From contig DATJIC010000038.1 in assembly GCA_035493555.1 (NCBI GenBank), positions 1 to 14,010 on the forward strand: DNA of 14,010 nt. Direction: 5' to 3'. The notes below the pieces were generated by a model. The model was not told where the DNA came from and made no database searches. It worked only from the letters and a program-made list of their open reading frames with translations. The DNA comes from CAMLKC01 sp035493555 (GTDB lineage: Bacteria > Patescibacteriota > Saccharimonadia > Saccharimonadales > Saccharimonadaceae). Shown here one piece after another: positions 12,913 through 14,010 of this stretch; the stretch's first letter is position 1; the number at the start of each line of letters is the position of its first letter. The position numbers were made by a program, and so were the translations under genes.

Positions 12913-14010
12913 TTATAAGGTAACGACGTCTTCGCCAAAGTGCTTTTGAAGGCGCATTTTAATGCTGCCTTCGTGACGGCCCAGCTTATCGCTCAGCTGT
13001 TCGATAGTGGCACCGTTTTGAAATTCCTGCTTGAGCACCGCATCATCGTCTGTTTGCCACGGCCTGTAGGCATTGGGGTGTGTCTCGCGCATTTTAGCAA
13101 TTTTATCCGACCATGAGTTTGGATTCTTCGACGCAGTGGATTTTACAGGTTGGTCCTTGCGGCTTTTTGCTTTTTGCAGCAAATGGTCAAACCTTTTCGT
13201 ATCAGTATGCGCCCGAGAGCGAAGTTGTTCGTCAATTGCCTGGGCGTCCCCGCTAATGGCCAGCGCCATCCGGTTTATACCGGACAAATAAAGGTTGTTC
13301 AAGTTTTTTACTCGGCTTAGCGCCACATACCCCATACCTTCGACGAACGCTTTGCGAAGATCAATGCGGGCGGCATCAAGGGTCATGCCCTGGCTTTTAT
13401 GTACCGTGATAGCCCACGCGAGCCGGAGAGGTATTTGGGTAATGCTCGCCCGTTTTTTATCGCCGTCACGTAGCTCCCAGGTGTCAGGAGCCATGCTTAC
13501 CGTATGCCCGTTACGGAACTTCACCACCGGATATTCCGTGGCAGGCTCAAACTCCACCACCTCACCAATACTGCCATTGGCGTATTTCCTGTCGCTGGCG
13601 TTTTTAACCGCCATAACAAGCGCGCCTTTTTTGAGCCGCAGGACCTCGGGTGCTAGTACGGAACGTTGTAAATTTTCCACATAATTAGCACTCCCCGTGG
13701 TGGTCTCTGTATAAAAAAGTTCGTCACCCGAAAGCTCGTCGAGCTTCAGCTCGTTAAGGCGGTCAACGTCGATATTTACCGTGTGCAGCTCGGTAAGTAC
13801 CATACCCTCGGGCGGTTCGTGCCCGACACGCTCGAGCAGCTTTTCGGCGTGATGGCGACGGATATCACCGTCTCTCAGAGCATTAAGAATACCAAGCAGC
13901 TCTTCGTCGTCCTGCCTGTGCTGCTCCTGCAAATAGCAGATCGTCGGATCGAGCTCCTGCCACACGTTACTATGTACGACAAATCCGCCAGCGCGGGTAT
14001 CCCCGCGGTT
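12913..14010 (-). CDS. PIF1-like DNA helicase, C-terminal part (5' end beyond the window)
   Basis: Superfamily 1B helicase (PIF1/RecD2 type) of which 365 codons are visible; the frame stays open to the window edge, so Walker A and B lie outside. Visible from the edge: GGFVVHSNVWQEL (8-20) and ICYLQEQHRQ (24-33), typical PIF1 segments; a central beta-rich SH3-like/2B region; motif V-like VHKSQGMTLDAA (203-214); and motif VI-like GMGYVALSRVK (225-235), with Arg contacting ATP. After a basic linker, residues about 314-358 (YRPWQTDDDAVL then GATIEQLSDKLGRHEGSI) form a SANT/Myb- or HTH-like helical domain often appended to bacterial PIF1 proteins, probably for DNA binding. A GTG at 13963-13965 is an internal Val codon, not a start. 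Confidence 0.9.
   Translation of the reverse strand, partial: NRGDTRAGGFVVHSNVWQELDPTICYLQEQHRQDDEELLGILNALRDGDIRRHHAEKLLERVGHEPPEGMVLTELHTVNIDVDRLNELKLDELSGDELFYTETTTGSANYVENLQRSVLAPEVLRLKKGALVMAVKNASDRKYANGSIGEVVEFEPATEYPVVKFRNGHTVSMAPDTWELRDGDKKRASITQIPLRLAWAITVHKSQGMTLDAARIDLRKAFVEGMGYVALSRVKNLNNLYLSGINRMALAISGDAQAIDEQLRSRAHTDTKRFDHLLQKAKSRKDQPVKSTASKNPNSWSDKIAKMRETHPNAYRPWQTDDDAVLKQEFQNGATIEQLSDKLGRHEGSIKMRLQKHFGEDVVTL

Noticed and set aside
13963..13965. GTG as the start of the helicase gene
   Set aside because: The frame stays open to the window edge and the residues before it match PIF1 family sequence, so the gene is truncated by the window.
1..14010. Search for tRNA, rRNA, CRISPR, insertion sequence or prophage
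   Set aside because: No cloverleaf, repeat-spacer array, transposase, integrase or phage protein was recognised on either strand.

Overview
The window looks like chromosomal DNA from a member of the Candidate Phyla Radiation, most likely a Candidatus Saccharibacteria (TM7) genome. This rests on gene content and protein character, not on a search. The signs are a compact division cluster stripped of the Mur ligases, short inter-gene gaps, a bacterial PIF1-type helicase with a C-terminal SANT/HTH-like tail, and standard stop-codon use: TGA ends yvcK, so the UGA=Gly code of Gracilibacteria/Absconditabacteria is not in use.

Layout, left to right. Positions 1-549 are an AT-rich stretch without a convincing gene. 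It holds a 20-bp perfect palindrome, one near-consensus DnaA box and the intrinsic terminator that ends the division operon. Positions 550-7869, all on the minus strand, are a reduced dcw (division and cell wall) cluster, transcribed right to left as mraZ, rsmH, ftsL, ftsI, ftsW, murG, ftsQ. Two small ORFs with good ribosome binding sites appear to sit inside it: 21 codons between rsmH and ftsL, and 30 codons filling the ftsI-ftsW gap. Between mraZ and rsmH is a 243-bp stretch closed by long inverted repeats. Positions 7870-8134 are the control region. The mraZ promoter carries four MraZ-type TGGGN boxes in two pairs, two consensus DnaA boxes lie face to face upstream, and a strong hairpin terminator closes off the next transcript. 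Positions 8135-8335 encode a 66-residue single-span membrane protein with its own promoter.

Positions 8386-11356 (minus) are a tightly packed unit of a GH1 beta-glycosidase, yvcK and a HAD-like hydrolase, with 0-nt spacing and then an 11-nt overlap. Divergent from it is a plus-strand LssY_C-domain membrane protein (11399-12244). It meets, stop codon to stop codon, a minus-strand acidic protein of unknown function (12245-12865). Upstream of that gene, running off the right edge of the window, is the C-terminal part of a PIF1-like helicase.

The dcw genes act together at the septum. MurG makes lipid II, FtsW polymerises it, FtsI cross-links it and FtsL/FtsQ scaffold the complex; MraZ is the expected cluster regulator and RsmH methylates 16S rRNA. 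A recurring feature is a TATAAT-like hexamer only 6-10 nt upstream of the start codon, with little or no Shine-Dalgarno sequence. This suggests leaderless or near-leaderless transcripts for several genes. No rRNA, tRNA, CRISPR array, transposase or phage gene was seen.
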